From NCBI GenBank assembly GCA_044372405.1, contig JBILRW010000018.1:1-25273 (forward strand): a DNA stretch of 25,273 nt, given 5' to 3'. Each line of letters starts with the position of its first letter. Position 1 is the first letter of the stretch. The stretch is from CANGYM01 sp044372405 (GTDB lineage: Bacteria; Pseudomonadota; Alphaproteobacteria; JAJTHO01; CANGYM01). This document shows positions 14,031 to 20,950 of this stretch, piece after piece. Under the pieces are notes generated by a model. That model searched no databases, had not been told where the DNA came from, and was given only the letters and a program-made list of their open reading frames with translations. The position numbers were made by a program, and so were the translations under genes.

Positions 14031-15620
14031 TTACTTTACGGATGCCAAAATCGGCAACTTCGCCTGTTTCCCCTGACGGCGGTACCAGCGCACGATCATC
14101 AGGCGGGTGAGAATCACCCCCGTAAACAGAGACGTTACTAACCCAAAAATCAACGTGGTGGCAAAGCCCTTAATGGGACCCGTGCCGAACATCAGCAGCA
14201 CGGCGGAGGAAATAAACGTCGTCATGTTGGCATCAATAATCGTGGTCAGGGCTTGCTGATACCCTTGAGACAGGGATTGTCCCAAAGAGAGTCCCCCCAG
14301 GCATTCCTCGCGGATCCGCTCAAAAATCAAAATGTTGGTATCCACGGCCATCCCCAACGTCAGGATAATCCCGGCAATCCCGGGCAGGGTCAACGTCGCC
14401 TGCGCCATGACCAACGCCGCCACCAGCAGCACCATGTTCATCAGCAAGGCCAACGCCACATAAAACCCAAACAGTCCGTACAAAACAATCATAATGGTCA
14501 TGACGGCAATTAAGCCAAACAAGCTGGCTTGCTGGCCCAAACGAATGGCATCGGCGCCCAGACTAGCGCCCACGGTGCGTTCCTCAACAATTTTCAGTGT
14601 CACGGGTAAAGATCCCGAACGCAAGAGCAACGCCAAATCCCCGGCACTTTCCGCCGTAAATCCACCAGAAATGACCGCATTCCCGCCCGGAATGGCATCC
14701 CGGATCACCGGGGCGCTGATAATGTCTTTATCAAGCACAATGGCAAAACGACGGTTGATGTTTTCCGCCGTGGCCTGGCCAAATTTTTTGGCCCCCAGGG
14801 TGTTAAAGCGGATACTCACCACGGGCAGGCCATCTTGAAAACTGGTGGCGGCTGACGACAACATTTCCCCTGTCACCATAGCGCGGCGCTCCAAAACCAG
14901 CACCATGGGCAGCTCATCGCCATCACGTTTCATAGGAAGGGCCATTTTGGAGGCCGGCAAGCGCACGGATTGGTTATACGTTTGGCTGAGTTCCTCATCC
15001 ACCATATGAAACGAAAGTTTAGCCGTACGGCCCAAAATTTCTTTAATCCGGGCGGGATCATCGACGCCGGGAAACTGAACGTTGATCAAATCCTTGCCCT
15101 GCTGCTGGACCGAGGGTTCTTTGAGGCCCGTTTCATTCAGCCGAACCCGCAATGTATCCAGGGCCTTTTGCATAATTTGCTTTTCAAAGGCCGTTTCGCC
15201 CGTTTCGCTGAGCGTCACCCGAATCACACCCTGATCCGCCTTAATGGCATAATCGCTGCCCACAACATCGCGAATGGTTTCAACAATTTTTGCCGTATCC
15301 GCTTTGGCATCAAAGGTTAGTGTCAGACCTTTACCGCCACCCACCACAGAAAGGGGCAACGTGCCGGCCTCGCGCAGGGCCGCGGCGATACCAGAACGGT
15401 TGTCTTGCCATAGGGATTGTTTGGCTTCATCCATATTGGCCTGGAGCAAAACATACACCCCGCCCTGCAAATCCAGTCCAAAATTTACAATCTGAGACGG
15501 AAACCATGACGGCAGAGACTGCCGCTGCGCGGGACTCAGGGCACTGGGGAGGGCCACGAGAATCCCCGCAAGGACAATCAAAAAGCACAAAAAATAGGTG
15601 GATTTCTTAGGATATAACAT
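14031..15620 (-). CDS. secD: Protein translocase subunit SecD
   Basis: RND-type inner-membrane protein that, with SecF, uses the proton gradient to pull exported proteins across the membrane. The 529-residue protein starts with a membrane segment (YFLCFLIVLAGILVALPSAL), then NFGLDLQGG (46-54), the SecD signature. A large periplasmic region follows with LRVRLNETGLKEPSVQQQG, GGxFTAESAGDLALLLRSG and LPVTLKIVEERTVGASLG-like motifs. Five C-terminal membrane segments contain GMAVDTNILIFERIREE. It begins 3 bases after yajC, so the two are one unit. secF normally follows secD, but here the gene is followed by MITE/IS debris, so secF lies elsewhere or was separated by insertion. Confidence 0.97.
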   Translation of the reverse strand: MLYPKKSTYFLCFLIVLAGILVALPSALSPAQRQSLPSWFPSQIVNFGLDLQGGVYVLLQANMDEAKQSLWQDNRSGIAAALREAGTLPLSVVGGGKGLTLTFDAKADTAKIVETIRDVVGSDYAIKADQGVIRVTLSETGETAFEKQIMQKALDTLRVRLNETGLKEPSVQQQGKDLINVQFPGVDDPARIKEILGRTAKLSFHMVDEELSQTYNQSVRLPASKMALPMKRDGDELPMVLVLERRAMVTGEMLSSAATSFQDGLPVVSIRFNTLGAKKFGQATAENINRRFAIVLDKDIISAPVIRDAIPGGNAVISGGFTAESAGDLALLLRSGSLPVTLKIVEERTVGASLGADAIRLGQQASLFGLIAVMTIMIVLYGLFGFYVALALLMNMVLLVAALVMAQATLTLPGIAGIILTLGMAVDTNILIFERIREECLGGLSLGQSLSQGYQQALTTIIDANMTTFISSAVLLMFGTGPIKGFATTLIFGLVTSLFTGVILTRLMIVRWYRRQGKQAKLPILASVK

Positions 15621-15623
15621 TAC

Positions 15624-16112
15624 TTAGTTAACCACTTTCAGCGTTGCTTTGTCCTCGCCTGTCGTTTTCTGTTCCACTTTTTCTTCGGAAGAGTCTTTTG
15701 TTGCTTCTTTTTTTTCTTCTTTCACTTCTTTTTTCTTTTTGGATTTGGACGATTTTTTTTCGGGAGGCGTGCCGTTTTCATTCACGGGCTCGGGCTTACT
15801 GAGCAACGCCGCCACACTTTGACGGGCCACACGAACGGTAATCCCATCGGCGATTTTTACCATCAATTCGCCCTCATCCACCACGCGATCAATCTTTCCG
15901 ATAATGCCCCCAGTCGTGACGATTTCATCGCCGCGCTTCAGGTTTTGGATCATCAGTTTTTGATCCTTCATGCGCTTGCTTTGGGGGCGAATGACCAAAA
16001 ACCAAAACACCACAAAAATAATCAGCAGGGGTGCGAATCCTGCCAATCCTTCTTGAGTGCCCATGGCGGGCGCGGGTGTGGGGGCCAACGTTTGTGCAAA
16101 AGCGGATGTCAT
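15624..16112 (-). CDS. yajC: Preprotein translocase accessory subunit YajC, with Lys/Glu-rich tail
   Basis: Small membrane protein that copurifies with SecDF. One membrane segment (FAPLLIIFVVFWFLVIRPQ) is followed by the family motif QSKRMKDQKLMIQNLKRGDEIVTTGGIIGKI. The core ends near residue 110; the remaining 50 residues are a highly charged Lys/Glu/Ser tail, longer than in most YajC proteins (about 110 residues in E. coli). The tail probably stays in the cytosol, where it could interact with ribosomes or SecA; this is inference. The gene is 12 bases after the hydrolase and 3 before secD. Confidence 0.95.
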   Translation of the reverse strand: MTSAFAQTLAPTPAPAMGTQEGLAGFAPLLIIFVVFWFLVIRPQSKRMKDQKLMIQNLKRGDEIVTTGGIIGKIDRVVDEGELMVKIADGITVRVARQSVAALLSKPEPVNENGTPPEKKSSKSKKKKEVKEEKKEATKDSSEEKVEQKTTGEDKATLKVVN

Positions 16113-16124
16113 GAGGGAAGCTCC

Positions 16125-16778
16125 TTAACCAATGGTTTCTAAATAATCGTTCACGTTATACACCAAATCATCCAAGCGGTTGGTGAAATAATGATCCACG
16201 CCGGTGATTAAACGGTAATCAACCTTGATGCCCTTTTGACGGGATAGTTTTGTGGCCAACTGGCGGACACTGGATTCCGTCACAACATCATCCTGATCCC
16301 CCAGCATCATCATCCCGGAAGACGGGCAAGGGGCCAAAAACGTAAAGTCATATTTATTGGCCGGCGGCGCCACGGCAATAAAGCGGTAAATTTCAGGGCG
16401 GCGCATGAGTAACTGCATGGCAATCCAGGACCCAAAGGAAAACCCGGCCACCACGGCATATTTTGCCTCTACATTTTGTGACTGGAGCCAATCCATGGCG
16501 GCGGCGGCATCGGCCAGCTCCCCCTCGCCCTTATCATATGTGCCTTGGGACTTCCCCACGCCGCGAAAATTAAATCGCAACGTGGCATAACCGGCCTTGG
16601 CCAAAGTGTGAAACAAAGCGTAGGTGACTTTATTATTCATGGTACCCCGATGGGCCATGTCCCCCTCAGGGTTTGGATGGGGATGCAGGATAAGGGCCAT
16701 GGGGGCGGCCGCCACTCTCGGGGGGTGATAACGGGCCTCTAAGCGGCCCGCAGGACCACTGATCATGATTTCGGGCAT
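16125..16778 (-). CDS. Conserved alpha/beta hydrolase (COG2945-like)
   Basis: Soluble hydrolase of unknown substrate, 217 residues from the ATG at 16778, chosen over an upstream TTG (16829) because it gives the family start MPEIMISGPAGRLEARYHPP. Motifs: LHPHPNPEGDMAHRGTMNNK, LRFNFRGVGKSQGTYDKGEGE, the nucleophile elbow GFSFGSW, VAPPANKYDFTFLAPCPSSG, GDQDDVV with the probable catalytic Asp, and GVDHYF with the probable catalytic His. This pattern is widely conserved in alphaproteobacteria, often beside Fe-S or Sec genes, but I know of no proven substrate. It is divergent from iscR, and its start codon lies one base from the candidate IscR site, so it may be co-regulated. Confidence 0.9.
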   Translation of the reverse strand: MPEIMISGPAGRLEARYHPPRVAAAPMALILHPHPNPEGDMAHRGTMNNKVTYALFHTLAKAGYATLRFNFRGVGKSQGTYDKGEGELADAAAAMDWLQSQNVEAKYAVVAGFSFGSWIAMQLLMRRPEIYRFIAVAPPANKYDFTFLAPCPSSGMMMLGDQDDVVTESSVRQLATKLSRQKGIKVDYRLITGVDHYFTNRLDDLVYNVNDYLETIG

Positions 16779-16779
16779 A

Positions 16780-16804
16780 ATTGTTGACTGTTTTACTAAG
16801 GTAC
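16780..16804 (+). promoter_or_regulatory. Candidate type 1 IscR-binding site
   Basis: Compared with the E. coli type 1 IscR consensus (ATASYYGACTRWWWYAGTC then RRSTAT), this 25-base window matches at 21 positions, counting degenerate ones. The left half GTTGACT and the A/T centre fit fully; three of the four mismatches fall in the right half-site (16796, 16798, 16804). It overlaps the -35 of the iscR promoter, as in E. coli, so [2Fe-2S]-IscR would repress its own operon. It also directly precedes the divergent hydrolase start. Confidence 0.55.
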
Positions 16805-16812
16805 TGTAGAGT
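16784..16812 (+). promoter_or_regulatory. Probable iscR-operon promoter
   Basis: TTGACT (16784-16789), a 17-base spacer and TAGAGT (16807-16812) lie 47 bases upstream of the iscR ATG. The -35 matches at five of six positions and the -10 at four of six. The candidate IscR site covers the -35. Confidence 0.5.
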
Positions 16813-16859
16813 GAAAAAAGATTCCCCAACCCTTTATCACATCCACAGGTTTTAAGGCA

Positions 16860-17300
16860 ATGAAATTAAACACCCAGGGTCGTTATGCGGTAATGTCATG
16901 CGTCGATTTGGCCCAATGCGGCCAGGATCCCGTGGCGTTGCGGGACATTGCGGAACGCCAAGATATTTCCCTGGCCTATCTGGAACAACTGTTTGCCAAA
17001 CTTCGTCGCGCTGGCATTGTGGAAAGCACTCGGGGGCCCGGGGGCGGCTATCGTCTGCGTCAATCCCCTGAAAACACCATCATTGCCGATATTATCACTG
17101 CCGTTGACGAACCCATCACCATCACCCGATGCCAAGGGGAACACGGCTGCATGAAGGAAAACGCCAAATGCCTGACCCATGATTTGTGGGAGGCCCTGGG
17201 CGCCAACATCTACACTTTTCTGTCCACAGTAAGCCTGCTGGATGTGTGCGACAAACGCCTGATCCAAGGCCCAAACCAAAAACAGGTGAGGGTTATATGA
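16860..17300 (+). CDS. iscR: Rrf2-family Fe-S cluster assembly regulator IscR
   Basis: Winged-helix repressor/activator that senses cellular Fe-S status by binding a [2Fe-2S] cluster. The 146-residue protein begins MKLNTQGRYAVMSCVDLA and has DIAERQDISLAYLEQLFAKLRRAGIV (recognition helix) and the wing RGPGGGYRL. The ligands are C91, C97 and C104 plus H107 in CLTH. The first spacing is Cx5C as in E. coli IscR, but the second is Cx6C rather than Cx5C, and unlike the RirA arrangement. The gene starts the isc operon, overlaps the next gene by ATGA, and has a candidate type 1 site in its own promoter. Confidence 0.95.
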   Translation: MKLNTQGRYAVMSCVDLAQCGQDPVALRDIAERQDISLAYLEQLFAKLRRAGIVESTRGPGGGYRLRQSPENTIIADIITAVDEPITITRCQGEHGCMKENAKCLTHDLWEALGANIYTFLSTVSLLDVCDKRLIQGPNQKQVRVI

Positions 17301-18397
17301 CGCGGGTTTACCTGGACTATAACGCCACATCGCCTCTTTACCCGGCTGTGAAAGAGGCTATGCTTGGGGCTATGGATACCTTTGGCAATCCCTCATCGGT
17401 GCATCGCGACGGCGCCACCGCCAAACGTGTTGTCAATGGAGCCCGTGACGTCCTGGCCAAGGCCCTGAGCGTTAAGACAGGACAGATTGTTTTTACCAGC
17501 GGCGGCAGCGAAGCTAACGCCACGGTTTTAAATACATTCAAGGGAAAAACAATTATCTGCGCGGCGACGGAGCATGCCTCGGTTCTGCACAACCCCAACA
17601 TCACAGCCACAATTCCTGTGACCTCAAACGGTATCGTTGATTTAGCGGCCCTTGAGCGCATGGTTCATGCTCAAAAACCCGGCCTGATTTCGGTCATGGC
17701 GGCCAATAACGAAACGGGCGTGATTCAACCCATGGCAGAGATTGCCAACATCGCCTATAATGCCGGTGCCAGCGTGCATTGTGATATGGTTCAGGCGTTT
17801 GGGAAAATACCCCTGGAGGCCATTTTCCCCTATTGTGATTTTGCCACCCTGGCCTTTCATAAGGTCGGCGGACCCAAGGGCCTGGGGGCCGTTATTTCAC
17901 GGTGCGCCGAATGTCTTGAGCCACTGATTTTTGGTGGCAGCCAGGAATATCGACGCCGCGCCGGCACGGAAAATACCGTGGTTCTGGCGGGACTGACGGC
18001 TCTTTGTGAAGCATTATCAATCTCTTATCAAAACAATTTAAGGGATTTTCACCAAGTTATGGAGGGCACCCTGACCCAAAACGGCGGCGTTATCGTGGGG
18101 CAAGGCAGCCATCGACTGCCCAACACAACATGCGTTATCATGCCGGAAGTTCCGGCTGAAACTCAGGTCATTCACTGTGATTTGGCCGGTATTTCTGTGT
18201 CTTCAGGATCGGCCTGTTCTTCCGGTAAAATCACGCCATCCCCTGTGTTAAAGGCCATGGGCTTTTCCGAAAGGGACGCTGCGTGCGCCCTGCGTATCAG
18301 CAGTGGTCATGCCACCACGGCCAAAGATATAGAGCGATTCACACAGTCTTGGTTATCCCTGAATCAAAAATACAATCATCATCAAAAGGTTGCTTAA
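17297..18397 (+). CDS. Cysteine desulfurase, NifS/IscS-like (first of two)
   Basis: PLP enzyme that takes sulfur from cysteine, leaving alanine. The ATG at 17297 overlaps the iscR stop by ATGA and gives the normal start TRVYLDYNATSPL; an upstream in-frame extension to 17186 is rejected. The 366-residue protein has the PLP lysine K189 (FHKVGGPKG) and the sulfur-carrying C307 in SSGSACSSGKITPS, the loop form of group I enzymes. TSGGSEAN and AANNETGVIQP are also conserved. It is divergent from the next gene's product (for example HKVGGPKG rather than HKIYGPKG). A second desulfurase ahead of iscS is known from Rickettsia and other alphaproteobacterial isc operons; whether it feeds IscU or another pathway is unknown. 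Confidence 0.95.
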   Translation: MTRVYLDYNATSPLYPAVKEAMLGAMDTFGNPSSVHRDGATAKRVVNGARDVLAKALSVKTGQIVFTSGGSEANATVLNTFKGKTIICAATEHASVLHNPNITATIPVTSNGIVDLAALERMVHAQKPGLISVMAANNETGVIQPMAEIANIAYNAGASVHCDMVQAFGKIPLEAIFPYCDFATLAFHKVGGPKGLGAVISRCAECLEPLIFGGSQEYRRRAGTENTVVLAGLTALCEALSISYQNNLRDFHQVMEGTLTQNGGVIVGQGSHRLPNTTCVIMPEVPAETQVIHCDLAGISVSSGSACSSGKITPSPVLKAMGFSERDAACALRISSGHATTAKDIERFTQSWLSLNQKYNHHQKVA

Positions 18398-18405
18398 TAA
18401 TTTTT

Positions 18406-19659
18406 ATGAACAACATTTACCCTTTACCTGCTGCCCCAACCCGCCAAAGACCCATCTATCTGGACTATCAGGCCACAACCCCCTGTGACCCCAGGGTTTT
18501 AGACGTCATGATCCCCTGGTTTACCGAAAAATTTGGCAACCCCCATTCCCGCAATCATGAATATGGGTGGGAGGCCGAAGAGGCTACCCTGATCGCCCGC
18601 GAACACATCGCGTCCTTGATCGGGGCGGATGCCAAAGATATTATTTTCACCTCCGGCGCCACGGAATCCAACAACTTGGCTCTAAAAGGGGTGGCCCATT
18701 TTTATAAGGGCAAAAAAAATCATATTATTACGGCCGTGACCGAACACAAATGCGTTCTGGATGCGTGTCGTCATTTGGAGGAAGAGGGATTTGACGTCAC
18801 GTACCTTCCCGTTCAGCCCAACGGATTGATTGATCTGGAATCCTTAAAAAAATCCATCACGGACCAAACCGCCATTGTTTCCATCATGGCGGTGAATAAT
18901 GAAATCGGGGTGATTCAGCCCCTGGCCGAGATCGGAAAATTATGTCGGGATCGCGGCGTTTTCTTTCATACCGATGCGGCCCAAGCGGTGGGGAAAATCC
19001 CCCTGGATGTGGAGGCCATGAACATTGATTTGCTCAGTATTTCTGGTCACAAAATTTACGGCCCCAAAGGCATTGGTGCCCTGTATGTTCGTCGTCGCAA
19101 TCCCCGTGTTCGTTTATCGGCCATGATTCACGGCGGGGGCCAAGAACGTGGTATGCGATCGGGGACCCTGCCGACGCCCTTGTGTGTGGGCCTGGGCGAA
19201 GCGTGCCGTTTGGCCAAAACCGAAATGACTGAAGAAAATACCCGCCTCACGTCTTACCGTGATCTTTTTCTAAGCCTTTTAAGCGATGCATTAACAGACC
19301 TTCATATCAATGGTGACAAACAACACCGTATACCAAGCAACCTCAACATCAGCTTTGCCTTTGTTGAGGGGGAATCCCTCATGATGTCCATTAAAGATTT
19401 GGCCGTTTCTTCAGGTTCGGCTTGCACTTCGGCATCGCTGGAGCCCTCGTACGTTCTCCGCGCCCTGGGGGTGGAGGACGAACTGGCCCACACCAGTTTG
19501 CGCATTGGGTTTGGTCGTTTTACGACGGAAGATGAGGTGCGTCAGGCGGCCGATTCCCTGATTCAGGCCGTCACAAAGTTAAGAAAAATGTCCCCCCTTT
19601 GGGAAATGGTCAAAGAGGAGGGTATTGATCTGCGGACGATTCAATGGACAGGACATTGA
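18406..19659 (+). CDS. iscS: Cysteine desulfurase IscS (second of two)
   Basis: Main sulfur donor for Fe-S assembly on IscU and for thio-modified tRNAs. The ATG at 18406 gives a 417-residue protein whose start (after a short Pro-rich lead) is RPIYLDYQATTPCDPRVLD. The PLP lysine is K216 in SGHKIYGPKG and the active cysteine C340 in SSGSACTSASLEPSYVLRALG, as in E. coli IscS (K206, C328). MAVNNEIGVIQP and GGGQERGMRSGT are conserved. The C-terminal tail LWEMVKEEGIDLRTIQW matches the IscU-binding end. The last base of the TGA is also the first base of an inverted repeat that bounds the inserted four-helix-bundle element. Confidence 0.97.
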   Translation: MNNIYPLPAAPTRQRPIYLDYQATTPCDPRVLDVMIPWFTEKFGNPHSRNHEYGWEAEEATLIAREHIASLIGADAKDIIFTSGATESNNLALKGVAHFYKGKKNHIITAVTEHKCVLDACRHLEEEGFDVTYLPVQPNGLIDLESLKKSITDQTAIVSIMAVNNEIGVIQPLAEIGKLCRDRGVFFHTDAAQAVGKIPLDVEAMNIDLLSISGHKIYGPKGIGALYVRRRNPRVRLSAMIHGGGQERGMRSGTLPTPLCVGLGEACRLAKTEMTEENTRLTSYRDLFLSLLSDALTDLHINGDKQHRIPSNLNISFAFVEGESLMMSIKDLAVSSGSACTSASLEPSYVLRALGVEDELAHTSLRIGFGRFTTEDEVRQAADSLIQAVTKLRKMSPLWEMVKEEGIDLRTIQWTGH

Positions 19660-19689
19660 TGGTGAGTAGGGAGTGGTGAGTGGGGAGTA
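19659..19689 (+). repeat. Left inverted-repeat arm with heptanucleotide units
   Basis: Four consecutive 7-bp units start at 19662, each fitting G-T/G-GAGT-A/G. The first 23 bases are exactly complementary to the right arm. The purine-rich GGGAG units also lie at ribosome-binding distance from the ATG at 19695. Confidence 0.9.
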
Positions 19690-19694
19690 GAGGA

Positions 19695-20057
19695 ATGATT
19701 AGTAACTTTAAAGAATTACGGGTTTGGCAGGATGCTATGGCTTTGGCTAAAATGATTTATCAGCTTACGGTGTCTTTTCCCCAAGAAGAAAAGTATGGGT
19801 TAACATCTCAGATGCGCCGTGCAGCCGTGTCTATTCCCTCTAACATAGCGGAAGGCCATACAAGGCATAGTACAGCGGATTTTATAAACTTTATCAGTAT
19901 TTCCATAGGATCGCTTGATGAACTTGAGACCCAACTCATTTTATCAGAAGAGCTGAATTTTATTGATAAACAAAAAACAAGACCCGTAAAATCTCTTATC
20001 GATTCTCTTCATAAAAGCCTTCGATCCTTGCGCACCTCCCTAAAAAATAAACCCTAA
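19695..20057 (+). CDS. Four-helix bundle protein, 23S rRNA-intervening-sequence (S23/Avd-like) family
   Basis: The 120-residue product starts FKELRVWQDAMALAKMIY and has QMRRAAVSIPSNIAEG, the two signatures of the S23 four-helix-bundle family (TIGR02436 type); the Avd protein of diversity-generating retroelements is a structural relative. Then come FINFISISIGSLDELETQL and basic helices up to KSLRTSLKNKP. The protein is basic and expected to form oligomers that may bind RNA or DNA; its true function is unknown. The ATG at 19695 is chosen because the family starts there; a GGGGAG site in the left repeat arm can serve as ribosome-binding site. It is A+T-richer than the isc genes. No reverse transcriptase or variable repeat lies nearby, so this is not a DGR. 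Confidence 0.92.
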   Translation: MISNFKELRVWQDAMALAKMIYQLTVSFPQEEKYGLTSQMRRAAVSIPSNIAEGHTRHSTADFINFISISIGSLDELETQLILSEELNFIDKQKTRPVKSLIDSLHKSLRSLRTSLKNKP

Positions 20058-20060
20058 CTC

Positions 20061-20095
20061 TACTCACCACTCCCTACTCACCATTAACCACTCAC
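20061..20095 (+). repeat. Right inverted-repeat arm with heptanucleotide units
   Basis: Units TACTCAC, CACTCCC, TACTCAC, CATTAAC and CACTCAC run from 20061 to 20095. Bases 20062-20084 are the exact complement of the left arm. The extra units outside the perfect repeat suggest growth or decay of a heptamer array. Confidence 0.9.
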
Positions 20096-20115
20096 CAAAA
20101 AACGGAGTTTTTCCC

Positions 20116-20529
20116 ATGGCTTACAGTAACCAACTTCTCGATCACTACAACAATCCCCGCAATGTGGGATCCCTGGATAAATCAGACACCCATGTTGGGA
20201 CCGGTCTGGTGGGGGCGCCGGCGTGCGGTGATGTGATGAAACTGCAAATTCGTGTCAACGATCATGGTGTCATTGAAGAGGCCAAATTTAAAACCTTTGG
20301 CTGCGGTTCCGCCATTGCATCCAGCAGCTTGGCCACCGAATGGCTGATGGGAAAAAACTTAAGTGAAGCTGAGACCCTGAAAAATACGGATATTGCCAAC
20401 CATCTGGCCCTTCCGCCCGTTAAAATTCATTGCTCTATTTTGGCAGAGGATGCCATTAAGGCTGCCATTGCCGATTACAAACAAAAACAATCGGACAAAG
20501 CCACCCCTTTAGAAGCGCCGGTTGCTTAA
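20116..20529 (+). CDS. iscU: Fe-S cluster scaffold protein IscU
   Basis: Scaffold on which [2Fe-2S] and [4Fe-4S] clusters are built from IscS-derived sulfur. The 137-residue protein has the three ligands C37 (GAPACGDVM, with D39), C63 (TFGCGSAIASSS) and C106 (KIHCSILAEDA), at the same positions as in E. coli. LPPVK (99-103) is the HscA chaperone recognition motif, so HscA/HscB are expected in the genome although they are not in this window. A short Ala/Pro-rich tail follows the core. The iscA start is one base after its stop. Confidence 0.98.
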   Translation: MAYSNQLLDHYNNPRNVGSLDKSDTHVGTGLVGAPACGDVMKLQIRVNDHGVIEEAKFKTFGCGSAIASSSLATEWLMGKNLSEAETLKNTDIANHLALPPVKIHCSILAEDAIKAAIADYKQKQSDKATPLEAPVA

Positions 20530-20530
20530 T

Positions 20531-20866
20531 ATGCGATCCCCCATTACCTTAACAGAAAGTGCTAAACATCAGGTTCTGAGCCTGATGCAGGCAAAGGGCG
20601 GCGACACCCCCCTGGGCCTGCGCATCGGTTTGGAAACCAAGGGTTGTTCGGGACTTCGGTATAAACTGTCGTATGCTTATGACGCGCAACCTTTTGAAGA
20701 GAAAGTGGTCATGGATGATTTGACGCTGCTGATTGATCCCAAAGCGCTGATGTACGTCCTGGGAACCGAGATGGATTTTGAGGAAACCGATACAGCCTCG
20801 GGCTTTATTTTCCGCAACCCCAACGAAAAGGGGAAATGCGGCTGCGGGGAATCGTTTCACGTTTAA
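20531..20866 (+). CDS. iscA: A-type Fe-S carrier protein IscA
   Basis: Carrier that receives clusters from the scaffold and delivers them to apoproteins. The 111-residue protein has the conserved cysteines C39 (TKGCSG), C103 and C105 (CGCGESF), plus SGLRYKLSYA and IDPKALMYVLGTEMDF. ErpA and SufA share these motifs; placement just after iscU supports IscA. The ATG at 20531 is preferred over an upstream ORF start inside iscU. The operon ends here: hscB, hscA and fdx, which commonly follow, are replaced by exoD. Confidence 0.95.
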   Translation: MRSPITLTESAKHQVLSLMQAKGGDTPLGLRIGLETKGCSGLRYKLSYAYDAQPFEEKVVMDDLTLLIDPKALMYVLGTEMDFEETDTASGFIFRNPNEKGKCGCGESFHV

Positions 20867-20889
20867 AGAGGCAGGGGGCAATTTGACGG

Positions 20890-20918
20890 TTGCGGCGCGG
20901 CTGTCTTTTTCTTATAGT
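20890..20918 (+). promoter_or_regulatory. Possible promoter for exoD
   Basis: TATAGT (20913-20918) is a good -10; TTGCGG 17 bases upstream (20890-20895) is a weak -35. It lies 32 bases before the exoD ATG, in the 84-base gap after iscA. Confidence 0.3.
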
Positions 20919-20950
20919 CCGATAGAGACAACAGACGCCAACGTGTTCCC

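Larger units (their letters stand above)
19659..20084 (+). mobile_element. IVS-like insertion: inverted-repeat-bounded four-helix-bundle gene inside the isc operon
   Basis: A perfect 23-bp inverted repeat (19659-19681 with 20062-20084) encloses a single small gene of the 23S rRNA intervening-sequence protein family. In the transcript the arms would pair into a long stem, like the stem that bounds IVS elements in rRNA. The element sits between iscS and iscU, genes that are normally adjacent, and breaks no reading frame. Each arm is made of degenerate 7-bp units (left GTGAGTA, GGGAGTG, GTGAGTG, GGGAGTA; right TACTCAC, CACTCCC, TACTCAC). No target-site duplication was identified. Mobility is inferred from position and structure, not shown. 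Confidence 0.65.

Noticed and set aside
19659..20084. Diversity-generating retroelement suggested by the Avd-like four-helix-bundle protein
   Set aside because: No reverse transcriptase, template repeat or variable repeat lies nearby, and both flanks are intact isc genes.
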